Assembly: GCA_025175895.1 (NCBI GenBank)
Contig: CM045987.1
Coordinates: forward strand, 38,404,113-38,468,112
Length of the DNA stretch: 64,000 nucleotides
Reading direction: 5' to 3'
Source of the DNA: Wurfbainia villosa
Lineage: Eukaryota > Streptophyta > Magnoliopsida > Zingiberales > Zingiberaceae
Shown here: positions 23,721 through 34,720 of the stretch, in pieces
Layout: each line of letters begins with the position of its first letter
Numbering within the stretch: position 1 is the first letter of the stretch
Program-made: the position numbers and the translations under genes
Notes under the pieces: generated by a model
Seen by the model: only the letters and a program-made list of their open reading frames with translations
Database searches by the model: none
Told to the model about the DNA's origin: nothing

Positions 23721-25359
23721 CTAAGTTAAAACACAAACATGTTTTGTACTGCCTCCCCCTGGACCGTTGAATCGGTTTAGTCTCTCCACATAGTGGATTT
23801 GGTCCTTGGGAACCCAGTACTGGTTCGACCCTAAATTTGAAATCAATGTGGTCTTAGGGACCCATGCTTGGACACATTTTTTATGTCGACTTACAATCGA
23901 CATATACGACTTGTTGGTCGTATTTGAGCTAAACCCTAATCCGGCCTTGTTGTACACGACCCCTTTGCGATCCAAGTAGGAGGTCAAGTCCTTTGGATCC
24001 CAAGGCAAACCTTTCCAACGTGTTCCTAATATCTTCAACTTGACTCTTCAAGAGTGAGTTCTGAACTTCGAGCTTTTCAACCCGAGTTGAGTACTCCTCT
24101 CGAACTCGACTAGTCGAAGAGGTTAGGAAGACCTCGTGTTTGAGGAGTTTAACTTCCTCAACCAGGGTCTCAACCTTAGACTCAGACTTAGCTAATTTCC
24201 TAGTTAAGAATTTAATTGCACTATAAAGTGTACTAATAAGGTATCGACTTACCTTGAGTGTATCTTTTGAACCGAATGCGTATCCGTGGCTTGTCTTGAA
24301 TAGCGCTTCACAGTCCGATTCGTCTTTGATTTCAGATTTGTGTTCCGGTTTCAACTCCATATTTGATTCAACTAGTTTAGCCATGAGGGTGCGATCATCG
24401 TCTTCTTCCTCGGATGCTTCTTCCCACGTAGCGTTGAGTGCCTTTTTGTGTTTCGGTGCTTTGCTCTTAAGCTTCAGACATTCGGACTTGATGTGTCCAA
24501 ACCTGTTGCATTCGTAACACCTAATATTATAACTTTTAGGCTTACCTTCATTGGGTCGAGTGATAGTTCACTTTCGGCCCTTGACTATCCTCCGAACTAG
24601 GTTGACTAGTTTGGCCTCCATTTCCGGGTCGACCTTCGAATCGGACTCATCTTCTTCTTCCTTCGGACGTGGCTTGCTCGTGGTTTTCTTCCTCGAACCA
24701 GCAAAAAGTGCTATACCCTTCTCGGGTTCTGAGATAGACTGCTCATGAAGTTTGAAATTGGAAAATAACTCATATAATCTAAGTTTTGAAAGATCCTTGG
24801 AGACCTTGTAGGTATCGACCATGGATGCCCACAAGGTAGTCCTAGGAAATGAGTTAAGAACATACCAAATAAGGTTGTCGTTTTTGACTTTTTGTCCGAT
24901 TGCATGTAGGTTATTGACTATGTCTTGAATGTGAGTGTGAAGTTGCATCGCCGTCTCATGTTCCTGCATTTTTAGATTATATAACTTATTGAACAAAAGA
25001 TCGCGCTTACATACCTTGGCTTCATCGGTCCCTTCGTGTAGCTCCTCTAATTTTGTCCAAAGGTTCTTTGCGCTGATGAAGGGGCCGATGCGATTAAGCT
25101 CCTCCTTGGACAAGCCGCATTGGAGAATTTGAGTTGCCTTGGCGTCGACTTTGACTTGTTTTTTTGTCGCATTGGTCCATTGGTCATAATCCAAGGATTC
25201 ACCCACTTCGTTAGTCGGAAGTATGAATCCCGTTTGAATTATGATCCACATCTCGATTTGGGTTTTAAGAAAGCATTCCATCCGACCCTTCCAATAACGG
25301 AAGTCATCTCCATTTTAAAATGGAGGTTGGATGGTGCTAAAACCCTCGAGATGGGCCAT
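23721..25359 (-). pseudogene. SIRE-1 gag
   Basis: The start is the ATG at 25359 (MAHLEGFSTIQPPF), chosen because it matches the SIRE-2 start and follows the leader hairpin; a stop comes after PPF. The fold region has CFLKTQIEMW, ATQILQCGLSKEELN and LWASMVDTYKVS. A TGA after VKGRK precedes the zinc knuckle CYECNRFGHIKSEC near 24,475-24,515. Then comes a coiled-coil-like region (KLAKSESKVETLVEEVKLLK and VEKLEVQNSLLKSQVED) and a C-terminal segment with repeated WVPK motifs, in a shifted frame at 23721-24038. This long SIRE Gag is the paralogue of the SIRE-2 gag on the opposite strand. Confidence 0.9.
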
Positions 25360-25423
25360 TGAAACAAAAAAGGACAAGAGGGTGAAGCAGAAGAAACCTA
25401 AAACCACAAACGATGGAAATGTC

Positions 25424-25441
25424 CCAAGACTCGCGTCTTGG
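25424..25441 (-). other. SIRE-1 leader hairpin with GCGA loop
   Basis: On the sense (minus) strand CCAAGAC and GTCTTGG form a perfect 7-bp stem around GCGA, a GNRA-type tetraloop, 65 bases before the gag ATG. It is conserved in position in SIRE-2 (2304-2320). Confidence 0.6.
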
Positions 25442-25569
25442 ATTAGTAGTGCGGGAGAAGAAAAACCACACGAATGAAAAGGAAAGAAAAAAAAGAAAAT
25501 TCGAAATAAATAGAAAATAAATAAAAAAAAATGGTAGAAATCTAGATTGGTGGTTTCACCAAATCTTAG

Positions 25570-25589
25570 TACCCCCGGCTCTGATACCA
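25570..25589 (-). other. SIRE-1 primer-binding site
   Basis: On the minus strand TGGTATCAGAGCC followed by GGGGGTA lies 2 bases inside the 5' LTR. It is complementary to initiator-Met tRNA over its first 13 or so bases. Confidence 0.9.
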
Positions 25590-25591
25590 AT

Positions 25592-26689
25592 TGTTGGATC
25601 GAGCGGATCTCTAGAGAGCGATAAAACTTTTTGTACGAATTCGTTCGAGTAGACAATTAAACACACCAGAAAGATAAATGATAAATAAAAGAGACAAATG
25701 GATTTTTTACTTGGTTCGTAGCCTTTGGCTACTACTTCAAGGCCCTAGTGGTCCTTGACCACGCACGGAGGGCAAAACACTAAACGAACTCCTCGTTGGA
25801 GGTAGGAGTTGATCGAATACAAGAAATCACAAAGCTTGAAGAAGAGGGACACTCCCCCTCTCCTCGTTACGATAAAAACTACGAGATAAAAACATGCAGA
25901 AGATAAAATGAATTGAAGCTTATACCGAAGAAAAATATAAACACTTAAACCTAGAGTGTCGGAGAGGTAGCACTTCGTTGTCGGAGAGTTGCAATGTTGC
26001 AGAGGCTTTTGGAAACTTAGAATTGATGATAAAACCCTAGGAGAGACCCTCCTTTTATAGCCTTTGAGCCCCTTCTTGAGAGGAACTTTAGCTAATGATA
26101 TTTGAGCACAAATCCCCTTAAAATGAGGTGATAAGCCTTGACTCCTTGAAGCTGATCTTTGACCATCAGTCGACTGATGGCCATCATCAGTTGACTGATG
26201 GCAGCATTAGTCAAATGTTGACCGCAGGTAGTCAACTGATGGATGATAGTCGAGTCCTCCACGCTAGCAGTTGACTGATGCTAGCTGCAAGTCAAAGTTA
26301 TCTTAACAAAAATATTATTTCGATGGTCGCCAACTATCTGATCTCGACCTAGACCATCTATAGGATGTCTTTTGTCAGATCTACGCTTAAGATCATCCCC
26401 GTAAGGAGGATACGACCTCTCTTACTCTCACACACACACGAGCTTACCTCGATACTTACTGTGTCGCTTTCACTTTCGGCCTTCCACTTGATTCCTTCGG
26501 CTCCCTCTGAAGTCACTCGAGTGTCGCCCGACCATCGCGGCTTCCTCCGGGTGTCGCTAGCCTTCAGCTCCAGGTTTAGCACTTTTCTACACACTAGATT
26601 TAGCTCGTGAGATAACAATATGAGCTTAACTTTGTATCGTTTGCCATAATCAAAACTCAGGTTTGACTTAGGTGACTACTACACCAACA
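25592..26689 (-). mobile_element. SIRE-1 5' LTR (1.1 kb)
   Basis: It runs from TGTTGGATC next to the PBS to CCAACA at the ACTCT target duplication. It contains a U3 palindrome array at about 26160-26285 (CAGTCGACTG and one-base variants). The LTR 3' end differs from the 3' LTR copy: part of the CCCCCCTCTAGC block is lost here (GGATCTCTAGAGAGCG). Confidence 0.9.
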
Positions 26690-27980
26690 ACTCTCCCACC
26701 AGTTCACTTTTTCCCGTAAAAGGTAACTTAGTCATCTTGCCTTTTAAGCATGATTCGCATGTATCGAATGAATTAGATTCAAACAATTCCATAATTCCAC
26801 ATCGGTGTAATTCGGACATGCATTTCTTTTTTACATGGACAAGACGATAATGGCACATGTAGGAGTCTAATTGATTATTCTTTCGAGCACGCTTGTTGCT
26901 CGCTTCATATTAAAAATATCACTGGATACATCCAACGTATAAATACCATTGCTTAAAGTTCCAGTGTCATAAAGAACGCCATTCAAAGTTATGTAACAAC
27001 AATTGTTACTAAAAGGTAAATAGTACCCATTTCTATTTAAACAAGAAATGGAAATGATGTTCTTTATCATTGAAGGAACATAAAAGAAATTGTCCAGTTC
27101 TTAGACAAGTCCTGTAGGGAGTCTCAACAAATATGTTCTGATGGCGAGTGCAACAACCTTTGACCCATTCCCAACATGTAAATTTGACTCTCCCTTGACG
27201 AGTCTTCTTCTATTCCTTAGCCCAAATATGTTATTACATATATGTGAACCACACTCGGTATCCATTACCCAAGTGTCTGAGAAAATAGAATGGCAATCAA
27301 TAATGAAGATATTTGAAGAAGATGGGGCATCTAATGCCTTATTCTTCATGGACTCAAGATAAATCTTACAGTTTCTTCGCCAATGGCCCTCTTTGCCATA
27401 ATGATGGCAAGTGCTCTTTTGAGTTGGTTCTACCTTTTTAGCCTTTTTATTCCCCTTTTTCTATTCCTTTTACTTCCTCTTAGAACCTTTTTTCGAGGAA
27501 TCAACTAATAGCACCGTCCCCTGCTCATGCTTCACAGAAGGCTCCACAGTCTTCAGCATGTTGAACTGTACCATAGATGAACCTTCTTGCATCTCAGAGG
27601 TGAAAAGGAGCTTAGAGACTTCGAACCTTTCGAATATCACTTGCTCATCAAACAACTCATAAAGATGAAAGACTATGGTATGAGCATTCATATGCTCATG
27701 CTACTTCCGCAACTCAGGTACCTTCGCGGCTAGCATGATGCAACTCGCCATTTCAGAATTAGTCACATGTTTCTAATAGGCCAACAATTGGTCTAGAGTT
27801 GCATTGTCACTAGGACGGGCGAGAAGAGGCACTTCGAGGACGTTCGCAAACTTTTCAACCTTGAGAACAATTCTCAGGTTGAATCCAAAAGCCATTCCAA
27901 GAAGTTCGACCCAGTCAATTTATTTGAATCCAAAATAGAGTGCAAATTCAAAGACATCATTATCAATCAATTAATCTAGA
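26690..27980 (-). pseudogene. CopC-1 gag, protease and pre-integrase remnant
   Basis: This is the 5' half of the CopC-1 Gag-Pol, upstream of the SIRE-1 insertion. Recognisable pieces are a gag fold fragment ending SKKGSKRK (27470-27691), a zinc knuckle region near 27,370-27,420, and a protease segment WVMDTECGSHICN where the active-site DTG has become DTE. They are followed by YYLPFSNNCCYITLNGVLYD and a pre-integrase piece near the insertion point at 26690. It is heavily frameshifted. The intact relative is CopC-2 (55300-56517). Confidence 0.8.
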
Positions 27981-28123
27981 AATACAAATCGAGCACATAT
28001 GAGAAAGATGATTTAAAATGCATCCACATACATTTACAAATCCCATTCATTTTTCGAATTTAAAAACCCCAAAATCATTTCGGGAGATCGTAGGTCCATC
28101 TCCGAATGGGCTGATATCCAACA

Positions 28124-28558
28124 TAGATATGAACAACCTTGGAGAGAGTCCAACAAGCCATTCATATCTACAATGGTAGGTATCAAGTATACCGATTGAA
28201 TATCAAATATATGCAACAATCACAATGTGCTATCAACTAATTGAATGTTCACACATACATCGGGTTGTTAACTCATTAACAAGTATGCATCATATGCATA
28301 ACACCCAACTTCACCTCCCTTCACATCGACCTTGGAGAGAGTCCAACAAGTCGATGCTCCAGGTTAAAGCCAACCCATTAATCGAGAAATAGTTTTAATA
28401 TGGTTAGAGCGCATTCAACCAATTAGCCCAACTTGGAGAGAGTCCAACAACCAAAGATAACGATTGACCTCTGACTCTTACCATATTAGTATTAAACTAT
28501 TCCATGGTTTGAACATGTTCGGGTTCGAGCCGGGCTTGAAGAGAGTCCAACAACCCAA
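28124..28558 (-). other. Four repeated leader hairpins, CopC-1 copy
   Basis: Four copies of TTGGAGAGAGTCCAA (palindromic arms around GAGAG) are centred at 28146, 28339, 28440 and 28543. Copy 1 is flanked by perfect 10-base arms TAGATATGAA (28124-28133) and TTCATATCTA (28161-28170). Copy 2 has arms CATCGA and TCGATG. Copy 3 has one mismatch in its outer arms, and copy 4 has TTGAA in one inner arm. The spacing is identical to CopC-2. Confidence 0.7.
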
Positions 28559-28792
28559 ACAAGAAACAGAACTCTGGTTCTAACCATATTAATGGAAGGT
28601 GTAGGCTTTAATATTGTGTAAGGGTTTTTATATTTCATCCTCTTTGCATGCAAATAACTATTATCTACATGACATGACATACATGACATACATCTACATG
28701 TCACGACACGCATGACATAATGATATGCATCTAATGCAATTACATGGCATACAATTATGACATGTATAAAATTTCCTTATATGTCATAACTA

Positions 28793-29191
28793 TTTATAGA
28801 AATAAAATATGTTTAAGATTTGATTCTCAAAATCAAATCATTATTAAATTAGGAAACAAATTTCCAAATCTAATCACATATTTTATTTATGGAAGGTCTC
28901 AATTAAGGAAAGTCAAATTTAATTTAGGAAACAAATTTCTTAAATTGTCAAAACTATTTATGGACATAAAAAATATTTTAGATTTGATTTCCCATATTAA
29001 ATCATGATTAAATTAGGAAAAAAATTTCCAAATCTAAGCAAATATTTTATTTATGGAAAGTGTTAATTTCCATAAATACTTCTAACTTTCCAAAAGTAGA
29101 AGATTTCCATAAATACTTCTAAACTTTCCAAAATTAGAAAATTTCCATAAATACTTCTAAACTTTCCAAAGGTAGAAAATTTCCATAAATA
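28793..29191. repeat. AT-rich tandem repeats in CopC-1 leader
   Basis: Two copies of a unit of about 130-160 bp (TTTATGGAAATAAAATAT, AAGATTTGATT, AAATTAGGAAACAAATTTCC) are each partly self-complementary. Four units of about 39 bp based on ATTTCCATAAATACTTCTAA follow (29065-29191), close to the PBS. Confidence 0.8.
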
Positions 29192-29242
29192 CAATTACGA
29201 CCATCGTAAAATAATTTTATGACTATGTCGAAACACAACCTG

Positions 29243-29255
29243 GGCTCTGATACCA
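29243..29255 (-). other. CopC-1 primer-binding site
   Basis: On the minus strand TGGTATCAGAGCC lies one base inside the 5' LTR start at 29257. Confidence 0.9.
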
Positions 29256-29256
29256 C

Positions 29257-29762
29257 TGTTGGGTTTCCGGCACCACAGTGAGTGTGTGTTCGAACATGTT
29301 TCGTAAATATGTGCACAACAGAAGAATTAAAAAGCAATAAATCTAATTTATTACAACACACACACCACACGCATGCATAGTACAACATGTGTAGACATAA
29401 TCACAATTTCAAATTTTACAATAAAGGAAATTACGCTAGTTATACCTGGCGTATCACGTGCAGCGGGAAGGGCATCAACTGGAGCAACTCTCGCTAGAAT
29501 TGCCTCTATCCATATCCAGGCCAAGTATCGTCGGGATAGCTTCACTAAGCTACAAGCCTCGTCTTCGTAAGAGTAACTAGCCTCGTGTCGAAGACGATGT
29601 GATTGAGAGAAGATCACAATCCGAATCAAAATTTGGATTCATAAATGAGTCCCCAAAACTCGCTTCTCCGGAGAGGTATTTGTCAACCAATTGATGAATC
29701 CTTCATCCACCACCTATGAGAATTATCAGAGATCGAATCCCCAGCAAGGTAGCTGCTTTCGA
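29257..29762 (-). mobile_element. CopC-1 5' LTR, PBS-side part
   Basis: It matches CopC-2 57793-58290 and breaks at the CopB-2 insertion. The LTR continues at 37228. The flank TTCGA before CopB-2 against GTCGG after it is a plausible target duplication with two changes; the CopC consensus at this point is GTCGG. Confidence 0.85.
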
Positions 29763-31706
29763 TGTTGGGATGTATACTGAAAAGTCTATCTTTTGTATGA
29801 ACATCTTTATTTTTGAAATAAGAATCACATGATCATTGTTTGCATTTTTATGGTTATGCATATTGTCTAATACATTACAATGTAGATAACATGGTGTGTA
29901 GTGTCACACGGGAGATCATGTTATCGATTCCTTGTAAAGTATAAGTAAAGGCTCATAACCAAGATGGCTTTGGACAAACCATTGGTATGGTTGTAGTGTG
30001 ATTTGGTATTGGTTTGTCTTGACCATAGAATTACACTAGTACACTTTGTGTGTTTTAAGCAGGACCAACTTAGAGGTGATTCGATTTATTACTTACTACA
30101 TAATCGAATCGGACCTCAGATATTATATTGTATATGCTCTTAATCCCGATATAATAACGGGCACGTATACTTAGTATTCATTTATTTGATTTACCAATGG
30201 GCGAGATTTATAGAGTAAATCGATAGGCTCGGTAAGTTGGGAAATGATATTATTTATATAGTGTGCCGTTGATTATAGGAGGAAATCGTGTCCTATAAAT
30301 TAGGATGATGATGTCCCCTTGAGGAGCTCATAAGGTTCATCATGTAAACCCTGCAGGTGGACTTGGTTCGGCATGATGATAAGGTTGAGTGGTACTACTC
30401 ATGGAGTTAGATGTTGATTAATTAATTATTAGTAAATTAATTAATCGACGGACATTCGATATCTTAAACATGGGGAGAAAATGTAGAAATAATATATGGA
30501 GCCCATATTAATTTATGGGGGTTGGTGAGGTAGATCAATGATAATCCTCTAGTGGAATGGATCATCATTAATGGATCGGACTTTATGTGGGCTTGATCCT
30601 TTGGGTGGCCAAGATCCAACTCCTCCTCATGGTCCCTATTGTATCCTATTAAACCTCATGGAGCCTAGATCCAATGATGGGAAAAAAAAACTCTAGATCC
30701 GACGGTAGAGATTAAATCTCTAGATCCGACGGTTTAGATTAAGTCTCTAGATCCGACGGTTGAGATTAATTCCCTAGAAACGACGGTGGAGATTAAAACA
30801 AGGCTTAAGCCTAACTCTATAAAAGGAGGCTTAAGGTGGGAGGCAAGAATAATTTGAAGAGATTAGGGTTTTGCTTCCCTTAGCTTGGGCGGCAAGAAAC
30901 CCTAGGAAGATTAGGGTTTTGGTTGGGCGGCATGGGTTTGGGAGGTGGCTTGGGCGGCAACAATTGGAGGGCTTCCTTTCTTCTTCCTAAGGTGTTGCCG
31001 GCACCCATCTTTCTCTCCTCTACCTTGGCCGGTGCTCAACCTATTCTTCTTCTTCTCCTTGGTCGGTGGAAACAAAGGCTAGGGTTGTTCCTTGGAGCTC
31101 TTGGCCGGGGCCCATTCTCCTTGTTCTTCTCCTTGGCCAGTGGCACGCACCAAGCTTGGAGCTTGGTGGTCGGTTAAAGAAAGGAGAAGAGTTTTGTTTT
31201 ATCATCTTCCTTTGTTCGGAGTGAACAAGGAAGGAAGATTGGTGATCTAGGAGGCTTCGAGTTTTGGAAGATCGTCGCCCACACAACGTCCAAAAGGAGG
31301 AAGGACATACAATAGAAGATCAAGAGGTATAATGTTTGTTTATATTCTTTTGTATTATGTCAATAATTGTTTTTCAATTATATGCATGTTGTATATTTTT
31401 ATATGTGGCTAATTTACTTGGAGCCTGAATACAAACATAAAAAATGGTGATCCGTACATCGTCTATTCCACGGCTACTCGTAGAATAGAGGTTGGTTGCT
31501 TGAACAATAAGTTTGTTCAAGTGACCACTCTAATCAAATAGCACGATGATGAAACGGTAGCTTGGTTAATCCCTCTTTGTCAAGGATAAATTTTTTTTAT
31601 CCGTGGACGTAGAAAGGATCGCCATGAATAAGCGACTGAGTTGAAGTGGGAAGCGAAGTTTCCTACCTTCAAGTGGTATCAGAGCTTTGGTCCCACAAAA
31701 CCTTCA
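29763..31706 (+). mobile_element. CopB-2 5' LTR
   Basis: It starts TGTTGGGATGTATACTGAAA and ends CACAAAACCTTCA before the PBS. It is homologous to the CopB-1 LTR. The last 32 bases after 31674 begin with an internal copy of a PBS (TGGTATCAGAGC), so the LTR has been lengthened by capture of its own PBS side. It carries only 4 minisatellite units (30691-30800) against 12 in CopB-1. Confidence 0.85.
30691..30800. repeat. CopB-2 LTR minisatellite, 4 units
   Basis: There are four units of about 27 bp, CTCTAGATCCGACGGT followed by AGAGATTAAAT. They are the reverse complement of the unit at 15600-15910. Confidence 0.85.
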
Positions 31707-31722
31707 AGTGGTATCAGAGCCA
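31674..31722 (+). other. Tandem primer-binding sites of CopB-2
   Basis: ACCTTCAAGTGGTATCAGAGC occurs twice 35 bases apart, the PBS core starting at 31674 and at 31709. The second, TGGTATCAGAGCCA, has the full tRNA match and lies just inside the LTR end. The first lies within the LTR, because the 3' LTR (37170-37227) also carries it. Confidence 0.85.
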
Positions 31723-32759
31723 GGTTTCCAGTTTTGTGTGTTTAGGATTCGGTTACTTTTATGCACTTTTCATATATTATATGTGCCGGATAATAGTAGG
31801 ATGTGCATAGGTTAACTTTTTGGTTGCAGGCATAGGATCCAACTATTATGGTCATATGTGTGTATGTGATTGTATGTATATAATTGTATATTTTGTTGAA
31901 TCCTCGGGGTTGACGAGGCTAGTATTTAATTTTTCTAAATTAGATACGGCATTGTTTAGCCACTTTTTTTATTTGAGTTTACTTTCGATCTAGATTTCAT
32001 GTACACTCCTACGTGGAGTATAGGATCGATGGATGTAAATAAAAATAGTTAGTCTCGGCTCGGATCTCCGGATGTCTTGTACATGGCGTAGGGAGGAGCG
32101 GACGAGATGGCGATACGATGGGAGGCATATTGAAGACAAAAGCCATAATAGTTGGAAAATATTTTTTTTCATATTTATTGCTTATTGTTTGATATGCATG
32201 TCATAGGCTAAAAAATTCCTCAATTATAAATTACTAAGTGGGAGAGGGATATTTTTATAAATTCCCATGGCCTCCATTATGATTTGACATGTGATGCAAA
32301 CAAACTGTGCGTCAGCTCTGAGTGCCTTCTTCCCCATCGGATGAGTTTGTTTGCGGATCCCAAGGTCGAATATGGTTATTGGAAATTATTAAGGAGCATG
32401 TGTACTTCCCTATCGGAAGGCACATAACCCGAGATAATTACCTTAGTACCAAGTAATGGTGAACACTTAGATTCAAATATAAGTATCCTCTCCATCGGAG
32501 TCACTTCTTTTATTTGTAGAGCCAAAGAGGAACCAACTATTAATTTTATTTGTCAAGAAGTTAGGTTGACAAGATAATAAAATTAATGGGTAAAACCTCC
32601 TCTTACAAATGAAGAATTTGTATACGTCCACACTATCGTGGCATACGATATTCTCGGTATTTTGAGGTGTTGGTTGATTTTAAAATTTTATTGTTTGAGG
32701 AATCAATAATTTTTTGAAATCTAATGTTTTGATATATGTGATTCTTAGGTTTTTCAAAA
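31723..32759 (+). other. CopB-2 untranslated leader
   Basis: No coding frame; it is colinear with the CopB-1 leader. It includes the block GCCAAAGAGGAACCAACTAT at about 32521. Confidence 0.7.
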
Positions 32760-33263
32760 ATGACTTTCAACCCACTTAGTGTGATACTAAAGGAAAATAA
32801 ACTTACTGTACCCAATTATGTTGATTGGAAAAGGAATCTAGATATTGTCTTAACTACTGAGGAGTACAAGTATGTACTCTTCGAAGAGTGTCCTCCTAAG
32901 CCTGCGAATGAGCTGGAAGTCATTGGAGCTGAGATATGGGGAAACCCAGATCGATATCATTCTCTAGTCTCTACCTAGGAGTTTTGAGCAGTTTCACCTG
33001 AATTACAACATGAATCAGAGGTTGTATTCGTTGGCAGAGCTTCTGACAAAACTCTAGGCGATAGAAGGGCTTGCTCAGGCTCAGGCCATGGTTGCTGAGA
33101 AGGATTCTACTTCTAATCCGAAAGGGAAGAAGAAGAAGAAACAAGGTGGAGCATAGGTGGTGGGAGGATCTCAGGGACGAGTGAAGAAGCTGAAAGGCAA
33201 GTGCTTCACTTGCAAGCAGACTGGACATTGGAAGAAGGACTGTCCCAACCAGAATCAGAACAA
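32760..33263 (+). pseudogene. CopB-2 gag with internal deletion
   Basis: The ATG at 32760 opens MTFNPLSVILKENKLTVPN. After ECPPKPANE the sequence jumps to LEVIGAEI: compared with CopB-1, about 113 residues of the Gag fold are missing. The remainder (FHLNYNMNQRLYSLAELL, KKKKQGG and the zinc knuckle CFTCKQTGHWKKDC near 33,203-33,244) is in another frame with stops. It cannot encode a normal Gag. Confidence 0.85.
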
Positions 33264-33543
33264 AGGTATATCCTTTGGTCTAGTCGTTGAAAAATGTTTA
33301 GCAGTGATATCTATCGGCACCTAGTGTGTAGATACAGGAGCCACTGATCATGTCTGCAATACTTTGTAGGGGTTCAAGGAAACCAGACGACTGACTGAAG
33401 GAGAGATTACCGTATACTTGGGTGATGCCACTAAAGTGACGGCTGTTGCAGTGCGAGATGTTTATTTGTCTTTTGAGAGGATTAAAGTTTTGGTTCTTAA
33501 AAATTGCCTTTATGTACCTTTATTTAGAAAGAATTTGATTTCA
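33264..33543 (+). pseudogene. CopB-2 aspartic protease
   Basis: The active site CVDTGATDHVCN is kept, but the codon before it, W in CopB-1, is a TAG stop. The C-terminal part (VYLSFERIKVLVLKNCLYVP) is open. Confidence 0.8.
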
Positions 33544-34720
33544 GTTTCTAAATTATTTATGGATGGATACACTATTTCTTTTAATGATAGAATTGTTATA
33601 AAAAGGAATAGGGAGATTATCTGTTCTGGTGCATTGATAGGAAATTTGTATACACTTGAACAAAAAGCTCCCACGATGCAAATATAAGTGAATAGCTCAT
33701 CTTCTAATTCCAATAAGAGAAAAGAAACTTCGAAGATGAACCAAACATATCTTTGGCATCTAAGACTTGGTCATATTAACCTAAGTAGAATTCAAAGGTT
33801 GATGACTGATGGACCTCTGAGTTTGTTAGTGGTGGAAGACTTCCCAACCTGTGAATCTTGCTTGGAAGGTAAAATGACCAAGAGGCCTTTCAAGGCCAAG
33901 GGGTATAGAGCCAAAGATGTGTTCGAATTGGTTTATTCCGATTTTTGTGGTCCTATGTCTATCCAGGCAAGAGGCGGCTTTAAATATTTTGTCTCTTTTA
34001 TAGACGATTATTCAAGGTATGGATACATTTACTTGATGTGCCACAAGTCTGAATGCTTTGACAAGTTCAAAGAATTCAAGGTTGATGTGGAGAAACGTCA
34101 AGGTAAAAGTATCAAACACTACAATCTGATCGTGGTGGTGAGAACCTCTTGGGAGAGTTTAGGAATTACTTATCAGAGGCTAGGATTCAATCCCAATTGT
34201 CTGCACCTGGCACACCCCAACAGAATAGTGTAGCAGAGCGAAGGAATAAGACTCTTATGGAGATGGTTAGATCGATGATGAGTTATTCTGAGTTTCCAGA
34301 TTCGTTCTGAGGATATGCTCTAGATACGACAGTGTACATTCTGAACTTGGTTCCATCTAAATCAGTGCCTTCTACTCTCACAGAATTGTGGACTGGGCGA
34401 AAGCTTAGTCTAAGACATATTCGGATTTGGAGGAGTCCAACACATGTGCTGAAAGCAGGTGCTGGTAAGTTGGAACCTCATATAGAAGTGCGCATGTTCG
34501 TTGGCTATCCTAGAGGAACGAAAGGTGGTTTGTTTTATAGTCCTAGAGATCAGAGGGTGATCGTTAGCACGAATGCCAGATTTCTAGAGGAAGACTATGT
34601 GATGAAGCACAAGCCCATGAGTAAGATTGTTGTGGAGGAATTGAAAGGGGAAGTCACTACTTCAGTACCACCGGTACAAGAGGATATACCACAAGTCACT
34701 ACACCGCATGTCATAGAGGA
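33544..34720 (+). pseudogene. CopB-2 integrase
   Basis: It has the GAG-pre-integrase site WHLRLGH with CESCLEGK, the first integrase D in VYSDFCGPM, and SFIDDYSRYGY. A frameshift near 34,115 disrupts the region of the second catalytic D, and the segment with PNRIVxQS/NKTLMEMVRSMM follows in another frame, with a TGA after SFRF (about 34,307). The integrase C-terminus (MFVGYPRGTKGGLFY) and linker are open from 34332. Confidence 0.85.

Larger units (their letters stand above)
5773..26689 (-). mobile_element. SIRE-1: SIRE-type copia element with nested insertions
   Basis: The element is bounded by TGTTG at 5773 and CCAACA at 26689, with a perfect 5-bp target duplication ACTCT (5768-5772 and 26690-26694) in the CopC-1 integrase. 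Its parts are: 3' LTR (5773-5789 plus 16840-17897), polypurine tract (17898-17914), RNase H/RT (18932-20260), an inserted LTR (20261-21359), RT start and integrase (21360-22981), protease (22982-23165), gag (23721-25359), PBS (25570-25589) and 5' LTR (25592-26689). The protein order gag-PR-IN-RT-RH is that of Ty1/copia. Confidence 0.9.
27981..29242 (-). other. CopC-1 untranslated leader
   Basis: The 1.26-kb leader between PBS and gag has no coding sequence. It contains four repeated hairpins (28124-28558) and an AT-rich repeat zone (28793-29191). It is colinear with the CopC-2 leader. Confidence 0.8.

Noticed and set aside
26365..26610. An 81-residue frame conserved at 17573, 21035 and 26365
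   Set aside because: It is antisense in SIRE LTRs, with the same explanation.
29763..31706. Possible host gene exons in the GC-rich part of the CopB-2 LTR (30923-31177)
   Set aside because: The frame is leucine/glycine-rich LTR sequence that recurs in the 3' LTR at 36459-36698 and, reversed, in CopB-1.
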